Source: Candidatus Woesearchaeota archaeon (GTDB lineage Archaea > Nanobdellota > Nanobdellia > Woesearchaeales > ARS49). Taken from it: a stretch of 48,488 nucleotides of DNA. The notes beneath the pieces were generated by a model that was not told the origin of the DNA, made no database searches, and saw only the letters and a program-made list of their open reading frames with translations. Each line of letters opens with the position of its first letter. Positions within the stretch are counted from its first letter, which is position 1. The stretch is taken from contig WJJT01000043.1 of assembly GCA_014729555.1 (NCBI GenBank), positions 1 to 48,488 of the forward strand, in the 5' to 3' direction. The translations under genes and the position numbers were made by a program. Positions 35,960 through 45,489 of this stretch are shown here, piece after piece.

Positions 35960-36283
35960 GTGAAAAGAATACTAATATGCCTTATTGCAATAACACTGCT
36001 TTTAGTTGCATGTTCTGGACAGTTTTCAAACAAAATGACAGGGCAGGCAAGAAGAGGCACTGTTAGAGAAGTGTCCTGCTCAGATTCTGACGGCGGAGCA
36101 AACTACTACAAATACGGCAGAGCATGGGACGGTGTCTCTGTAAAATATGATTATTGCGGACAAGGCGCAAGCGGAGCAGCAGTAAAAGTGCTGTATGAAG
36201 CAGTATGCACGCCGCAGGGAGCAGATTATGTAATACACTACTGCCCAAACAACAGCTGCCAGAACGGTGTCTGCAAGCAATAA
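35960..36283 (+). CDS. Small lipoprotein, paralogue of previous (GTG start)
   Basis: LLVACSGQF lipobox; CSDSDGGANYYKYG…YVIHYCPNNSCQNGVCKQ. Confidence 0.78.
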   Translation: MKRILICLIAITLLLVACSGQFSNKMTGQARRGTVREVSCSDSDGGANYYKYGRAWDGVSVKYDYCGQGASGAAVKVLYEAVCTPQGADYVIHYCPNNSCQNGVCKQ

Positions 36284-36355
36284 ATTTTATTTTTATCTTT
36301 TTACAACAGAAAAATATAAAACCTAGCTGATTCTACACCAATAAAAAAGAGGAAA

Positions 36356-36931
36356 ATGGCAAAAAAACACCGCAACATAATAGCAATAATCGTTCTAATC
36401 GTGTTTATAGCAGTTTTTTTAATGCTGTTCCTTGCACCTGCTAACACTGGAAACGCAGTGCAGATGCCCCCCATTGAAGACAAGTTCAGGATGTACTTTC
36501 TTGCCTCTGCACTTGTAAACAACCAGGCAAACAAGGGAATACACCAGGCAGAACTTGACAGCATGAGGCACGGCAGGCTGGAAAAAACACCGCAGGAATA
36601 CCTTGGCTGCAAGGCACTGCTCTCAAACATACAAACACTAAAAGAGGCAAGAACAGTCATAATGAATGACTTCAACCGCCTTGCAGAAATGAACTGCTTT
36701 TTCGCAGTATCAGATGCAGACCTCAAGAAATTCAGGCTGCTGGAAGAGCAGTGCAGGAGCAAAGAATTTAACACAGAACTGCCTTCAGAAATCAAAAAAA
36801 TATACGACTACCAGAAAAAAGCACTAAACACAGGATGCATGAAACAGTCAGGACTGCAGGAACTGCTCAGGACCACAAAACTCATCGTAACAGAAAAAAG
36901 TGGAAGAACACAAATAAAAATACAAAAATGA
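36356..36931 (+). CDS. Membrane-anchored uncharacterised protein
   Basis: N-terminal TM IAIIVLIVFIAVFLMLFLAP. Confidence 0.6.
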   Translation: MAKKHRNIIAIIVLIVFIAVFLMLFLAPANTGNAVQMPPIEDKFRMYFLASALVNNQANKGIHQAELDSMRHGRLEKTPQEYLGCKALLSNIQTLKEARTVIMNDFNRLAEMNCFFAVSDADLKKFRLLEEQCRSKEFNTELPSEIKKIYDYQKKALNTGCMKQSGLQELLRTTKLIVTEKSGRTQIKIQK

Positions 36932-37137
36932 AAAAACACAAGACATTCATAAAATTTCTTTGCACAAAGAAATACAGGACAGGGGATTTTCTAGAGCCTT
37001 TATTAGCGCTTCCATTTGCATACGGAATGCTGCTGCTGCCAGGAGGGCTTGACAAGACAGAACTCATAACCTTGCTTGTGCTTGCATTTGCATATGCGCC
37101 AATTGTCTATTTAATAATAACAAAGAGGAGACAATGA
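36928..37137 (+). CDS. Small two-TM protein
   Basis: Internal ATG 36928 overlapping upstream stop (ATGA): MKKHKTFIKFLCTKKYRTGDFLEPLLALPFAYGMLLLPGG. Confidence 0.6.
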   Translation: MKKHKTFIKFLCTKKYRTGDFLEPLLALPFAYGMLLLPGGLDKTELITLLVLAFAYAPIVYLIITKRRQ

Positions 37138-37916
37138 AGCCTGCAGTGATTTTGTTAATGCTTGTTTTACTGGCAGGGGCTGCAGGCGCAGCAGAGTGCA
37201 GTGACGCGCTTGACGGAATGCGCATAACAAACGACACAACTTTCTGCTCAGACACGTATGACACGCCAAACGGAATATACATCGTTGAAGACAACATCAC
37301 AATAGACTGCGGAACAGCAGTGCTCAGGGGAAACATGCAGGAAGGAAAAGGAATAATCATAGAGGGAAGAAAAAATGTTGTTGTGGCAAAATGCAACATA
37401 GTCACGTTTGACATAGGCGTATACATACAAAACTCATCATTCATCACACTGGAAGACAATGCACTGCTCAAGAACAGGATAGGGATAAGGATGATTAACT
37501 CATACGAGAACACAATCATAAAAACAGCAGACAAAAGCACACAGACACCCTTAAGTATGGTGATGTCAAAATTCAACAAATTTGACGTAAACAAGCCAAT
37601 AGATGAAGAGTACTGTAATGACAACCTGTGCAATGAGGAAAAAGACATCAACCCATGCGTTGATGACGACTTTTACTGCAGCCCAAGATGCAGCAAAGAA
37701 AACGACAATGACTGCATAAAAATAGAAGTAATAGAGTATAAAAAGCCAAAAGAAAACAAGACAAAAGAAAAAACAGAAGCAAAACCAGATAAAAAAGAGC
37801 CGGAAAAAATGACAATAACACCAAAGAAAAAAGGAAAAGGCTGGCTGTTATACCCTGTATTTTACATATTCGCGTTTTTGCTCATACAATTTTACGAACA
37901 CACAAGAAAAGACTAA
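37134..37916 (+). CDS. Secreted NosD-like beta-helix protein with C-terminal TM
   Basis: NITIDCGTAVLRGNMQEGKGIIIEGRKNVVVAKCNIVTFDIGVYIQNSS. Confidence 0.75.
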   Translation: MKPAVILLMLVLLAGAAGAAECSDALDGMRITNDTTFCSDTYDTPNGIYIVEDNITIDCGTAVLRGNMQEGKGIIIEGRKNVVVAKCNIVTFDIGVYIQNSSFITLEDNALLKNRIGIRMINSYENTIIKTADKSTQTPLSMVMSKFNKFDVNKPIDEEYCNDNLCNEEKDINPCVDDDFYCSPRCSKENDNDCIKIEVIEYKKPKENKTKEKTEAKPDKKEPEKMTITPKKKGKGWLLYPVFYIFAFLLIQFYEHTRKD

Positions 37917-37934
37917 AAAAAAGAGGTGCAAAAA

Positions 37935-38552
37935 TTGAAAAAAAGCTGGTGGATAGTGCTATTTTTTATACTAATGCCTGCAGCAGCAGCGTGCAGTGAG
38001 CCCTTAGACGGAAAAACATACACTGCTGACCAGGAATTCTGCAGCAAGAATTACTACCTGCCTGACGGCATTGTGATAGACGCAGACAACATTGTTGTTG
38101 ACTGCGGAAACGCAGTGTTAAGAGGGGATTTCAAGGGAACAGGAATACTGATACAGAACAGGAAAAATGTTGAGGTCAAGAACTGCAACATAGTAAATTA
38201 TAATATAGGCCTGGCTCTTGTCAATTCAGAAGGGGCAGATATACACGACCACGGCCTGCTGAGAAATTACGTGGGAATACGGCTGGAAAACTCTGCACAA
38301 AACCATTTCTATGAAATAAGAGACGTGAGCATACAAAAAGAGATAAGAAGCATATTCTCAACAAAAAACCACATCAAATACACAAACAAGAACCTTGAAG
38401 GGGATTTTTGCAGGCACAACAGCTGCAATGAAAGAACAGAGAGAGAAGCACCTGTATTCCCGCTAATGACATTCTACCAGGCAACACTTGAAGACATACT
38501 AAAAGAAGCAATAAAGAAATGGATCAGCACGGATTCACATTCTCTACAATAA
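37935..38552 (+). CDS. NosD-like beta-helix protein, paralogue of previous (probable TTG start)
   Basis: NIVVDCGNAVLRGDFKGTGILIQNRKNVEVKNCNIVNYNIGLALVNSE; 3' end overlaps convergent pilin gene. Confidence 0.72.
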   Translation: MKKSWWIVLFFILMPAAAACSEPLDGKTYTADQEFCSKNYYLPDGIVIDADNIVVDCGNAVLRGDFKGTGILIQNRKNVEVKNCNIVNYNIGLALVNSEGADIHDHGLLRNYVGIRLENSAQNHFYEIRDVSIQKEIRSIFSTKNHIKYTNKNLEGDFCRHNSCNERTEREAPVFPLMTFYQATLEDILKEAIKKWISTDSHSLQ

Positions 38553-39009
38553 TACCATGCTCAAGGCAAGGCGTCAGTGCGCCTGCCCTTAAAATCATAG
38601 GCGTGAGCTTGACCTGCCTGATCTGGCCAACAGGGTCAAAACGAAACATCATTTTCTTTGCATCACCAGCCATCAAAGGTGCGTCAAGAACAGACTCCCT
38701 GCTGGCAATACCTTCAGTGCCCACAACCCTTGCATGAATGTCATAAACCTCTGTATTAGGCCCGTTCTCAACAAACACCTCAAGAACATCACCCCTCACA
38801 CAAACCTGAGGAACACCGCCGACTTTTATAATCTTCAGCACAGTAGCATCACAGCCTGCAACAGTCTCCTGAGTGCCTTTAACAAACTCTGCCTTTTCCT
38901 CAATATACGCCTCTCCCCAGCTCATGACAACAGCACCAAGAGCAATAGAGAAAACAATTAACAGAATAGTGGCTACAAGTGGTGAGACAGCTTTTTTACT
39001 GTGAAACAT
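38524..39009 (-). CDS. Archaeal type IV pilin-like protein
   Basis: MFHSKKAVSPLVATILLIVFSIALGAVVMSWG. Confidence 0.88.
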   Translation of the reverse strand: MFHSKKAVSPLVATILLIVFSIALGAVVMSWGEAYIEEKAEFVKGTQETVAGCDATVLKIIKVGGVPQVCVRGDVLEVFVENGPNTEVYDIHARVVGTEGIASRESVLDAPLMAGDAKKMMFRFDPVGQIRQVKLTPMILRAGALTPCLEHGIIVENVNPC

Positions 39010-39112
39010 TGAATTATCACCTTTTTTATATACTATATAAATACTTATTTATAAGCTTTTTCATTTTAAGAAGGAGTAAGATTTTTATAGTCAGGCAAAA
39101 TAAGCAAAAATA

Positions 39113-40063
39113 ATGAATCCAGAGAACATGACACCAGAGCAGATGGCTGCAATGGCCAAACAGCAATGCGTATTCTGCCAGATAGCATCAGGCAAGGTAG
39201 CTTCAAGAAAAATATATGAAGATGACAAAGTAATAGGGGTTCTTGACATCAACCCAGCAAACCCAGGGCATGTTCTGCTGATAACAAAAGAGCATTATGT
39301 AGTCATGCCGCAGATACCAGATGATGTGGTTGCGCATGTAGGAATGGTGGCAAAAGGGATTTCTCATGCATTATTAAGAACACTGCAGGCGCAAGGCACC
39401 ACTATCTTTGCAGCAAACGGAGTGGCAGCAGGACAGAGAGCACAGCACTTCATGCTGCATGTAATACCAAGAATGGAGAATGACGGAATAGGAATAGAGC
39501 CTCCTGAACACGAGATAAGTGATTCTGACTACAAAAAAATCCTACAAGCCTTAAAACCAGGAATAGCAAAAGCTTTTGGCAAGGAAGCAGAGAAAGAGCC
39601 AGAAAAGGAAGAAGGTGAAGAAGCTACTGAAGAAGAGCCAAAAAAAGAAGAACCAGAAAAAGCTGAAGTGACAGAAGGAGATGAGCCAGAAGAGGAAGAG
39701 AAAACAGCAGAAGCAGAAGAGGTTCCAGAGGAAGAGCCAGAAGAACCTGAAGAGGAAGAAATAGAGAAAGCAGAAGATGAAGTGACAGAAAAAGAAGAAG
39801 AAACAGGGGCAGAAATAGTAGAAGCAGAAGAAGTTCCTGAAGAAGAGCCAGAAGCAAAGGAACCAGAGGAAGAAGAGCCTGAAGAAGAGGAACCAGCAAC
39901 TCTTGAAGAGGCTGCAAAAGGAAAGAAAACAAAAAAGAAGAAAAAAGCAAAAAAGAAAACAAAAAAGAAAAAACAAGAACCAAAAGAAGAAGAACCAGAA
40001 GATGAAATAGATGAAGAAAGGCAAAAGCTTGACCAGATAGCAGGCCTGATGACAGGACAATAA
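39113..40063 (+). CDS. HIT-domain protein with long Glu/Pro/Lys-rich tail
   Basis: CVFCQIASGKVASRKIYEDDKVIGVLDINPANPGHVLLITKEHY…QHFMLHVIPR. Confidence 0.85.
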   Translation: MNPENMTPEQMAAMAKQQCVFCQIASGKVASRKIYEDDKVIGVLDINPANPGHVLLITKEHYVVMPQIPDDVVAHVGMVAKGISHALLRTLQAQGTTIFAANGVAAGQRAQHFMLHVIPRMENDGIGIEPPEHEISDSDYKKILQALKPGIAKAFGKEAEKEPEKEEGEEATEEEPKKEEPEKAEVTEGDEPEEEEKTAEAEEVPEEEPEEPEEEEIEKAEDEVTEKEEETGAEIVEAEEVPEEEPEAKEPEEEEPEEEEPATLEEAAKGKKTKKKKKAKKKTKKKKQEPKEEEPEDEIDEERQKLDQIAGLMTGQ

Positions 40064-40065
40064 AA

Positions 40066-40590
40066 ATGGGAAAAAAATGCGAGATTTGTGAAATAATCAA
40101 ATCAAAAAAAGGAAAAGTGTATGAAGACGACAAGGTATTCGCATTCCTGGCCCAAAAACCAGCATCAACAGGACATGTCATTCTCACTTCTAAAGAACAC
40201 CAACCCATACTGGAACAAATACCAGACTTTATAGTAGGGGAATTGTTCACAAAAGCAAACAAGATATCAATGGCTGCATTTGAAACAATAGGGGCAGAAG
40301 GAACAAACATACTAATGCAGAACGGAGTGGCAGCAGGACAAAAACATAATCACGCCCTACTGCACATCATTCCGCGAAGAGAGAATGACGGACTTAACTT
40401 AGCGTGGAAACCAAGACAGCTTGAAGAAGAAGAGATGAGCACAATAGAGCTCAAGATCAAGAAAGAGACAGAAGGAATAGGCGCATTTGAACAGGAAGAG
40501 GAAAAACCCATTGAAGAAAAAGGCCCTGAAAAAATAGAGACAGGACCAGAAGAAGATTATCTGCTAAAACAACTGGAGAGACTGCCTTGA
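40066..40590 (+). CDS. HIT-domain protein (tandem paralogue)
   Basis: CEICEIIKSKKGKVYEDDKVFAFLAQKPASTGHVILTSKEH…HNHALLHIIPR. Confidence 0.85.
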   Translation: MGKKCEICEIIKSKKGKVYEDDKVFAFLAQKPASTGHVILTSKEHQPILEQIPDFIVGELFTKANKISMAAFETIGAEGTNILMQNGVAAGQKHNHALLHIIPRRENDGLNLAWKPRQLEEEEMSTIELKIKKETEGIGAFEQEEEKPIEEKGPEKIETGPEEDYLLKQLERLP

Positions 40591-40937
40591 GTTATGAAAA
40601 CATAGCATGCATAGTGATGATGCCGGCAGTAATGCGCGAAATCTGGCGAGACCCATCTATTGTTGAAGATAATGAAGCCTGCATAAAGACCTGCGCATCA
40701 TACAGCGCAGAACTGGAAAGATTTGCATATTCAGAAGAAAAAAGAAGGCCGGAATTCTATGAAAGCTTCAGGAATTTCTTAAACAAATACAGCCCAATAT
40801 TTCAAGAAGACTGTTCATTAATTGAGTTTATAACAGACGAACAGATAGATTTTGCAATACGCAGAATAAGAGAAGAGAGAGCTGTCCGCACAAGAGAGAT
40901 TACTGAAGACCTGGAAAAACCCCTTCAGCAAAACTAA
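40587..40937 (+). CDS. Uncharacterised helical protein (TTG start, overlaps previous stop)
   Basis: 116-aa ORF, 4-nt overlap. Confidence 0.55.
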   Translation: MSYENIACIVMMPAVMREIWRDPSIVEDNEACIKTCASYSAELERFAYSEEKRRPEFYESFRNFLNKYSPIFQEDCSLIEFITDEQIDFAIRRIREERAVRTREITEDLEKPLQQN

Positions 40938-41458
40938 GCAGCATCCTGAAAAACAGGCTTTTTCTCACAAAACTTAAGCAAACCATACATAAGAGCCTTT
41001 AAGAAACCTGCATGCACTGCCTTGTAAGAATCAGGAAGAGCATCATACACCTTCACAGGAAGGTATGCGCTTTTAATCTGCTTAACAAAAGAATCAAAAG
41101 TATCCCTGTCACTGCCGCAGTATTTATCAGCAAACATGCCGACAATAGAGCAGTTTCTGTCGTAAATCTGCGCAAAATTACCGTGCTTAAGAGCATTGCC
41201 AGTAACAGCATAATCCCAGAATTCCCAGCGATGGGCATTCCACATATCCTGCAGCCAGGGCTTTCTTTCACCATAATGGTCATTGAAATCATCAAAAACA
41301 TAAGGCATTCCCAAGAACCTGCTGAATATACTTACTTCCAAGCTAACATCACCATTAAACAAGGACTCATCAACCTCTGGAACAGAATCATACTCAGAAG
41401 GAGCAACCTTTACAATATGCGGATCATTAGCCACAACTTCTGCAATATTACCAGCCAT
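40934..41458 (-). CDS. Uncharacterised protein
   Basis: 174-aa ORF; convergent with 40587..40937. Confidence 0.55.
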   Translation of the reverse strand: MAGNIAEVVANDPHIVKVAPSEYDSVPEVDESLFNGDVSLEVSIFSRFLGMPYVFDDFNDHYGERKPWLQDMWNAHRWEFWDYAVTGNALKHGNFAQIYDRNCSIVGMFADKYCGSDRDTFDSFVKQIKSAYLPVKVYDALPDSYKAVHAGFLKALMYGLLKFCEKKPVFQDAA

Positions 41459-41497
41459 AAAGAAATATAAAGAAAGAAAGTATAAAAAGATAGTGAC

Positions 41498-41836
41498 TTA
41501 TCTGTGCAAGCCGTGCTCTGCAACAAAGCCAGCCAGCTTGTTAATAGGAAAAATCTCATAAACATGATTCTCCCTCAAAGGGCCTGATTCCCTGCGAACA
41601 TACCTTTCAACAGTGTCATACTGCATCTCCTGCACCTCAACAGCACCAGAAAGCCGTTTTAAAAAAGCAACATCTGCACCCTCTGGAAGAGCAACAGGAT
41701 ACCACTCCCTGCCGCCAGAAACACAGAACTTCACAGTATTATCTGTATCAGTGTTTTCAGCACACTCTGGCTTAACAAGAGGCTCTGCCAAAGCAGCTGC
41801 ATCAATGCAATCAGCTGCAATCATTCTTTCACTCAT
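41498..41836 (-). CDS. Uncharacterised protein
   Basis: 112-aa ORF. Confidence 0.5.
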   Translation of the reverse strand: MSERMIAADCIDAAALAEPLVKPECAENTDTDNTVKFCVSGGREWYPVALPEGADVAFLKRLSGAVEVQEMQYDTVERYVRRESGPLRENHVYEIFPINKLAGFVAEHGLHR

Positions 41837-41940
41837 CTTTAACCCACCTTTGCCTCGGAAAAAATGGGGTTCTTTTAAAAAGGTGGCGGTTTTTGCGAGA
41901 AATAAACAGCTTTATATATTCATTTCATTTATTTCTTTTT

Positions 41941-42882
41941 ATGAAGAAAATAATGATATTACCATGGATATTGATTCTACTGGCTTCCTGCATTGTAATT
42001 GAAGAGGCACCCACAGAAGAAGAGACGGCACAGGATAAAACAAAAGAAGAGGCTGTTGAGAAAGCCAAAGAAGAAACAGCTGAAAAAGAGCCTGTAAAAG
42101 AAGTAAAACACGTTGTAAAGATCGAGAAGAACCTGCCTTTAAAGAATCCTATTCCAAAGTTTTTATCACAACTGCCTGAAGGATACTGGTATTACACTGT
42201 AAACAACAAAATAGAAGCAAAAGTTTTCAATGACTGGAGATCATCCTCATGGGATGAAGTCACAAGAAAATGGGACCTGGCAAAATGGAATCCCTCAACA
42301 AAAGAAGTCTATGTATTATTTGGGCAGATATCTGATTATGGATTATCTAAAGTCCGGGGCAATGGAACAGGAAAAATCGATGAAATGCACATGGCTTACA
42401 TAAAAATACCGATGGAGGCATATCCATATTCACCAGTAGACTGGATGGAGATGTTTAAGAATGAAGTTCCTTTAAAAAAAGACACTGCAGAACAGGTACT
42501 GCATGTTGAGGACAGGTATTATAGTTCAAATCTATCATTAATATTTGAGAAAGAGAACAAAGAAGGGGCAATACTAAGATTTGACAACAAATACAGGGTT
42601 CCAGTAGTAGTTGAAAGGACACTCAATGGAGCGCCAATAGAGAGAATACAATACAAGTTTGACACAGTAGTTTATGATGACCTGAATAGAAGGACAAAGC
42701 AGATAACCCCTGAAATGGTTGAGATGCCTGAGGAGTATGTAGTTTTATCTGAAGATGAGGCTCGTGCTTATGTAAAAGGAGAATACTTCAGAGATCCTTT
42801 GCACGTGAATCCAATCATTGTATTAGAGCAGGTAAAAGAAGTGTTTGAACACAGGGAAGGAATGCCAGAAGCGACATACTGA
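41941..42882 (+). CDS. Lipoprotein, uncharacterised
   Basis: MKKIMILPWILILLASCIVIEEAPTEEET lipobox; TATA-like tttatatattc upstream. Confidence 0.72.
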   Translation: MKKIMILPWILILLASCIVIEEAPTEEETAQDKTKEEAVEKAKEETAEKEPVKEVKHVVKIEKNLPLKNPIPKFLSQLPEGYWYYTVNNKIEAKVFNDWRSSSWDEVTRKWDLAKWNPSTKEVYVLFGQISDYGLSKVRGNGTGKIDEMHMAYIKIPMEAYPYSPVDWMEMFKNEVPLKKDTAEQVLHVEDRYYSSNLSLIFEKENKEGAILRFDNKYRVPVVVERTLNGAPIERIQYKFDTVVYDDLNRRTKQITPEMVEMPEEYVVLSEDEARAYVKGEYFRDPLHVNPIIVLEQVKEVFEHREGMPEATY

Positions 42883-42967
42883 AAACAATTCTTGAGCAGA
42901 ATCTATAAATAAAAGCCAAAAACTATTTATATTTTGAAGTATTTCTCTTAAGCCTGGCGAGGAGATA

Positions 42968-43420
42968 ATGCAAAATAGAAATTTCTGGACAGAGGAACTG
43001 CTCAGATGGACAAGAGAAAAGAAAGAGCAAGAAGACATATCTGAGATTAAACAAGCTTTTACAGGCCAGGAAACCATATCAGAAGAGAGCAATCACGGCC
43101 CAAGCAAAGAGCTGGAAACAATAGCAGAGACAGGAACAATAGAGGATTACAAAATAATCCAAGAGCTGGGCAGGGGCGCAGACGCAGCAGTCTACAAGGC
43201 TGAAAAAAAAGGCCAGGCATACATAATCAAAGTGCCATTGACAAACAGAGAAGCAAAAACAAGGCCCAAGAATGAGATGGACATAAGCATCAAAATAGGA
43301 TGGCTCACAAAATCAAAATTAGCTAATGGATGGAAGCAGGCACTGCACATAATAATCTTTGCAGTGCTTGAGAAAGGGATGAACATGAAAGGCCTGTTTG
43401 CAAGATATAACGCGAAATAA
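42968..43420 (+). CDS. Truncated protein-kinase N-lobe-like protein
   Basis: DYKIIQELGRGADAAVYKAEKKGQAYIIKVPL (Gly loop and VAIK-like Lys); no catalytic loop in remaining sequence. Confidence 0.55.
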   Translation: MQNRNFWTEELLRWTREKKEQEDISEIKQAFTGQETISEESNHGPSKELETIAETGTIEDYKIIQELGRGADAAVYKAEKKGQAYIIKVPLTNREAKTRPKNEMDISIKIGWLTKSKLANGWKQALHIIIFAVLEKGMNMKGLFARYNAK

Positions 43421-43438
43421 TAAGAAACATATTTATAT

Positions 43439-44380
43439 TTGGCTGTTATTATGTTTCTTATGGAAGTGACTCAAGAGACTTATAATCAGATTGTCAATGA
43501 TGTCAAGAATTGCCTTCACACTCTTAGAGCGATGTCAAAGCTTGAGAAAAGCATACATAACTGCCCTGTGAAAGACATAAATAAACTGTTTAATTTTACA
43601 TATTACATATACCACTCTTCTGAGCAAAAAGGCACAGAACCTTTATCCATGTACCAAAACCAGTACACAATGATAGAGTCTGAGCTGAAGAAATTTCCAG
43701 GACTGATTACTTTGGAAGCAGTCAACACCGAATCTTGGAAATTTTATTTTACATTTTATTCTAAAAATGATGATGAGATGCAGGACATGATAGACAAATG
43801 TGTTGCCAGATATTACCTTAACCCCAAGATCCAGCATTTTGCAGAAGTTATCCTGGAAATTGTGAACCATTATTTCAAGATAAAAAAAGAGAAAAGAGGC
43901 TTGTTTTATTTCAAGATACCAAAACATGCAGAAATGATGGGCCGTTCTGACAAGATAGTCTTGTACATGAGCTCTGGAGATATTGAAAATTTCATGGCAG
44001 CTAAATCAACCGCGCTTTCTAAAAAAGGCTGGCTAAATCCTGCAACACCCCTTTTCACCAAAAGGATTGCAGACGGAGTTGCAACATCAGCAACACCATC
44101 AGAAGAATTATTATCACACATCCCAAAATCATGGCAGAAAATGTTCAAGAAAGAATTTGATTCAACATCTTACGGGCATTACATCACTTTGGCAATACTT
44201 GGCTCTTTACAGACACTTTTAATCGGAAAAGGGATCAGAAAAGAGAATGATCCCCTAGCCCTTGATGAGATTCCTGACAGACAATACAATGAGCTGATTG
44301 ATGAAATCGCGCAGAACTTTGTTGCACCAAAAGCTGTCAGAACAATGACAGGAATGTCATACAAAGAATGGGCTGGTTAA
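43439..44380 (+). CDS. Uncharacterised protein (start may be 43448/43460)
   Basis: 313-aa ORF. Confidence 0.6.
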   Translation: MAVIMFLMEVTQETYNQIVNDVKNCLHTLRAMSKLEKSIHNCPVKDINKLFNFTYYIYHSSEQKGTEPLSMYQNQYTMIESELKKFPGLITLEAVNTESWKFYFTFYSKNDDEMQDMIDKCVARYYLNPKIQHFAEVILEIVNHYFKIKKEKRGLFYFKIPKHAEMMGRSDKIVLYMSSGDIENFMAAKSTALSKKGWLNPATPLFTKRIADGVATSATPSEELLSHIPKSWQKMFKKEFDSTSYGHYITLAILGSLQTLLIGKGIRKENDPLALDEIPDRQYNELIDEIAQNFVAPKAVRTMTGMSYKEWAG

Positions 44381-44536
44381 GAATATTTTAATGCAGGCAA
44401 GATATCTTAACATATTATTTCCCAAAGGAATAGCTTGTTATTTTAAAAAATTCCCTTAACAGGATCGTAAAAGTAAGTAACCTTATAAAGAAAGGCCTAT
44501 TATCTACTAAATATCAGAGATTTTCTGTGTTTTAAA

Positions 44537-44662
44537 ATGGCAGATTATAACGTGGTGAAGTATTGCAGGATGTGTAAAGTCAGATTCTTAGTTGGAAAAG
44601 CAGAAGCTAAAAAGAATTTCTGCGACAAATGCCAGAAGATATATGATAAAGAAAACAAATAA
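44537..44662 (+). CDS. 41-aa zinc-ribbon small protein (not in ORF track)
   Basis: MADYNVVKYCRMCKVRFLVGKAEAKKNFCDKCQKIYDKENK; two CxxC knuckles. Confidence 0.6.
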   Translation: MADYNVVKYCRMCKVRFLVGKAEAKKNFCDKCQKIYDKENK

Positions 44663-44694
44663 GTTCTATTGTAATCCAGGCAGGCATGTTTCTG

Positions 44695-44958
44695 TTACCT
44701 GCAGGCGTTCTTTTCCAGCTTTTTCAGGAAGATTTCTTCTAAGTCTATCTTATGAATCCAGCAGATTTTGTTTAACTGCCACAAAATATCTGCTAATTCA
44801 CCTTCAAAGTCTTCTTTTGGCTGTTTTTCCCTAACTGCTTCACATACCTCTCCCACTTCTTCAACCAAATGCAATACAACTTCAATATCAGTCTTAGGAA
44901 GACAGCCTTTCTTTTTCATCTGTTCAATCTGCTTATTTTTTAATTCTTCCAAGTTCAT
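44695..44958 (-). CDS. MazG-like nucleotide pyrophosphohydrolase
   Basis: HLVEEVGEVCEAVREK…FEGELADILWQLNKIC. Confidence 0.82.
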   Translation of the reverse strand: MNLEELKNKQIEQMKKKGCLPKTDIEVVLHLVEEVGEVCEAVREKQPKEDFEGELADILWQLNKICWIHKIDLEEIFLKKLEKNACR

Positions 44959-45057
44959 CTTTTTTCACCAAAGCGATATAGAAGAAAAGGGTATATAAAA
45001 GTATTGTAATCAAAGCAAACAGCAAACTATAAAAATCACTGAAATATACAGTATTCT

Positions 45058-45489
45058 ATGGATATCAGAAACGCCCAAGAGGAAAATATAAAGTCACTTG
45101 AAGCAATAAGCAAAGAGTTTGACTTTGAACCAAACAGAGACTGGAAAGGGCTTGTAAAAGACCATGAAATGTTTCTTTTATTTGATGCAGACAGAGTCAT
45201 AGGCTTTACAGGGCTGATAGAATATAAATGGAACAGGACACTGCAGATTTCCAACATATTTGTAAGGCCAGAATACAGAGGGCAGAAATTAGCGCAGAAG
45301 CTGCTAACACATCTTATCGGAAAAGCAGAAAAAACAGGACACAGGTGCTTGATAGCAGAAGCACCTTCTGATAATTCAGTAGTTAAGCTGTATGAAACAA
45401 TGGGCTTTAGGAAATGCGGGCATAATGACAGATATTATTCTAATACTGGAGAGCCTCAAGCTTTTTGGATGAGTTATGATTTAGAATAG
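45058..45489 (+). CDS. GNAT N-acetyltransferase
   Basis: LQISNIFVRPEYRGQKLAQKLLTHLIGKAEKTG…VVKLYETMGFRKCG. Confidence 0.9.
   Translation: MDIRNAQEENIKSLEAISKEFDFEPNRDWKGLVKDHEMFLLFDADRVIGFTGLIEYKWNRTLQISNIFVRPEYRGQKLAQKLLTHLIGKAEKTGHRCLIAEAPSDNSVVKLYETMGFRKCGHNDRYYSNTGEPQAFWMSYDLE

Noticed and set aside
39551-40310. Minus-strand Phe/Leu-rich ORFs (39551..40060, 39624..40310)
   Set aside because: Antisense of the Glu/Lys-rich tail; F/L richness is the direct complement of GAA/AAG codons.
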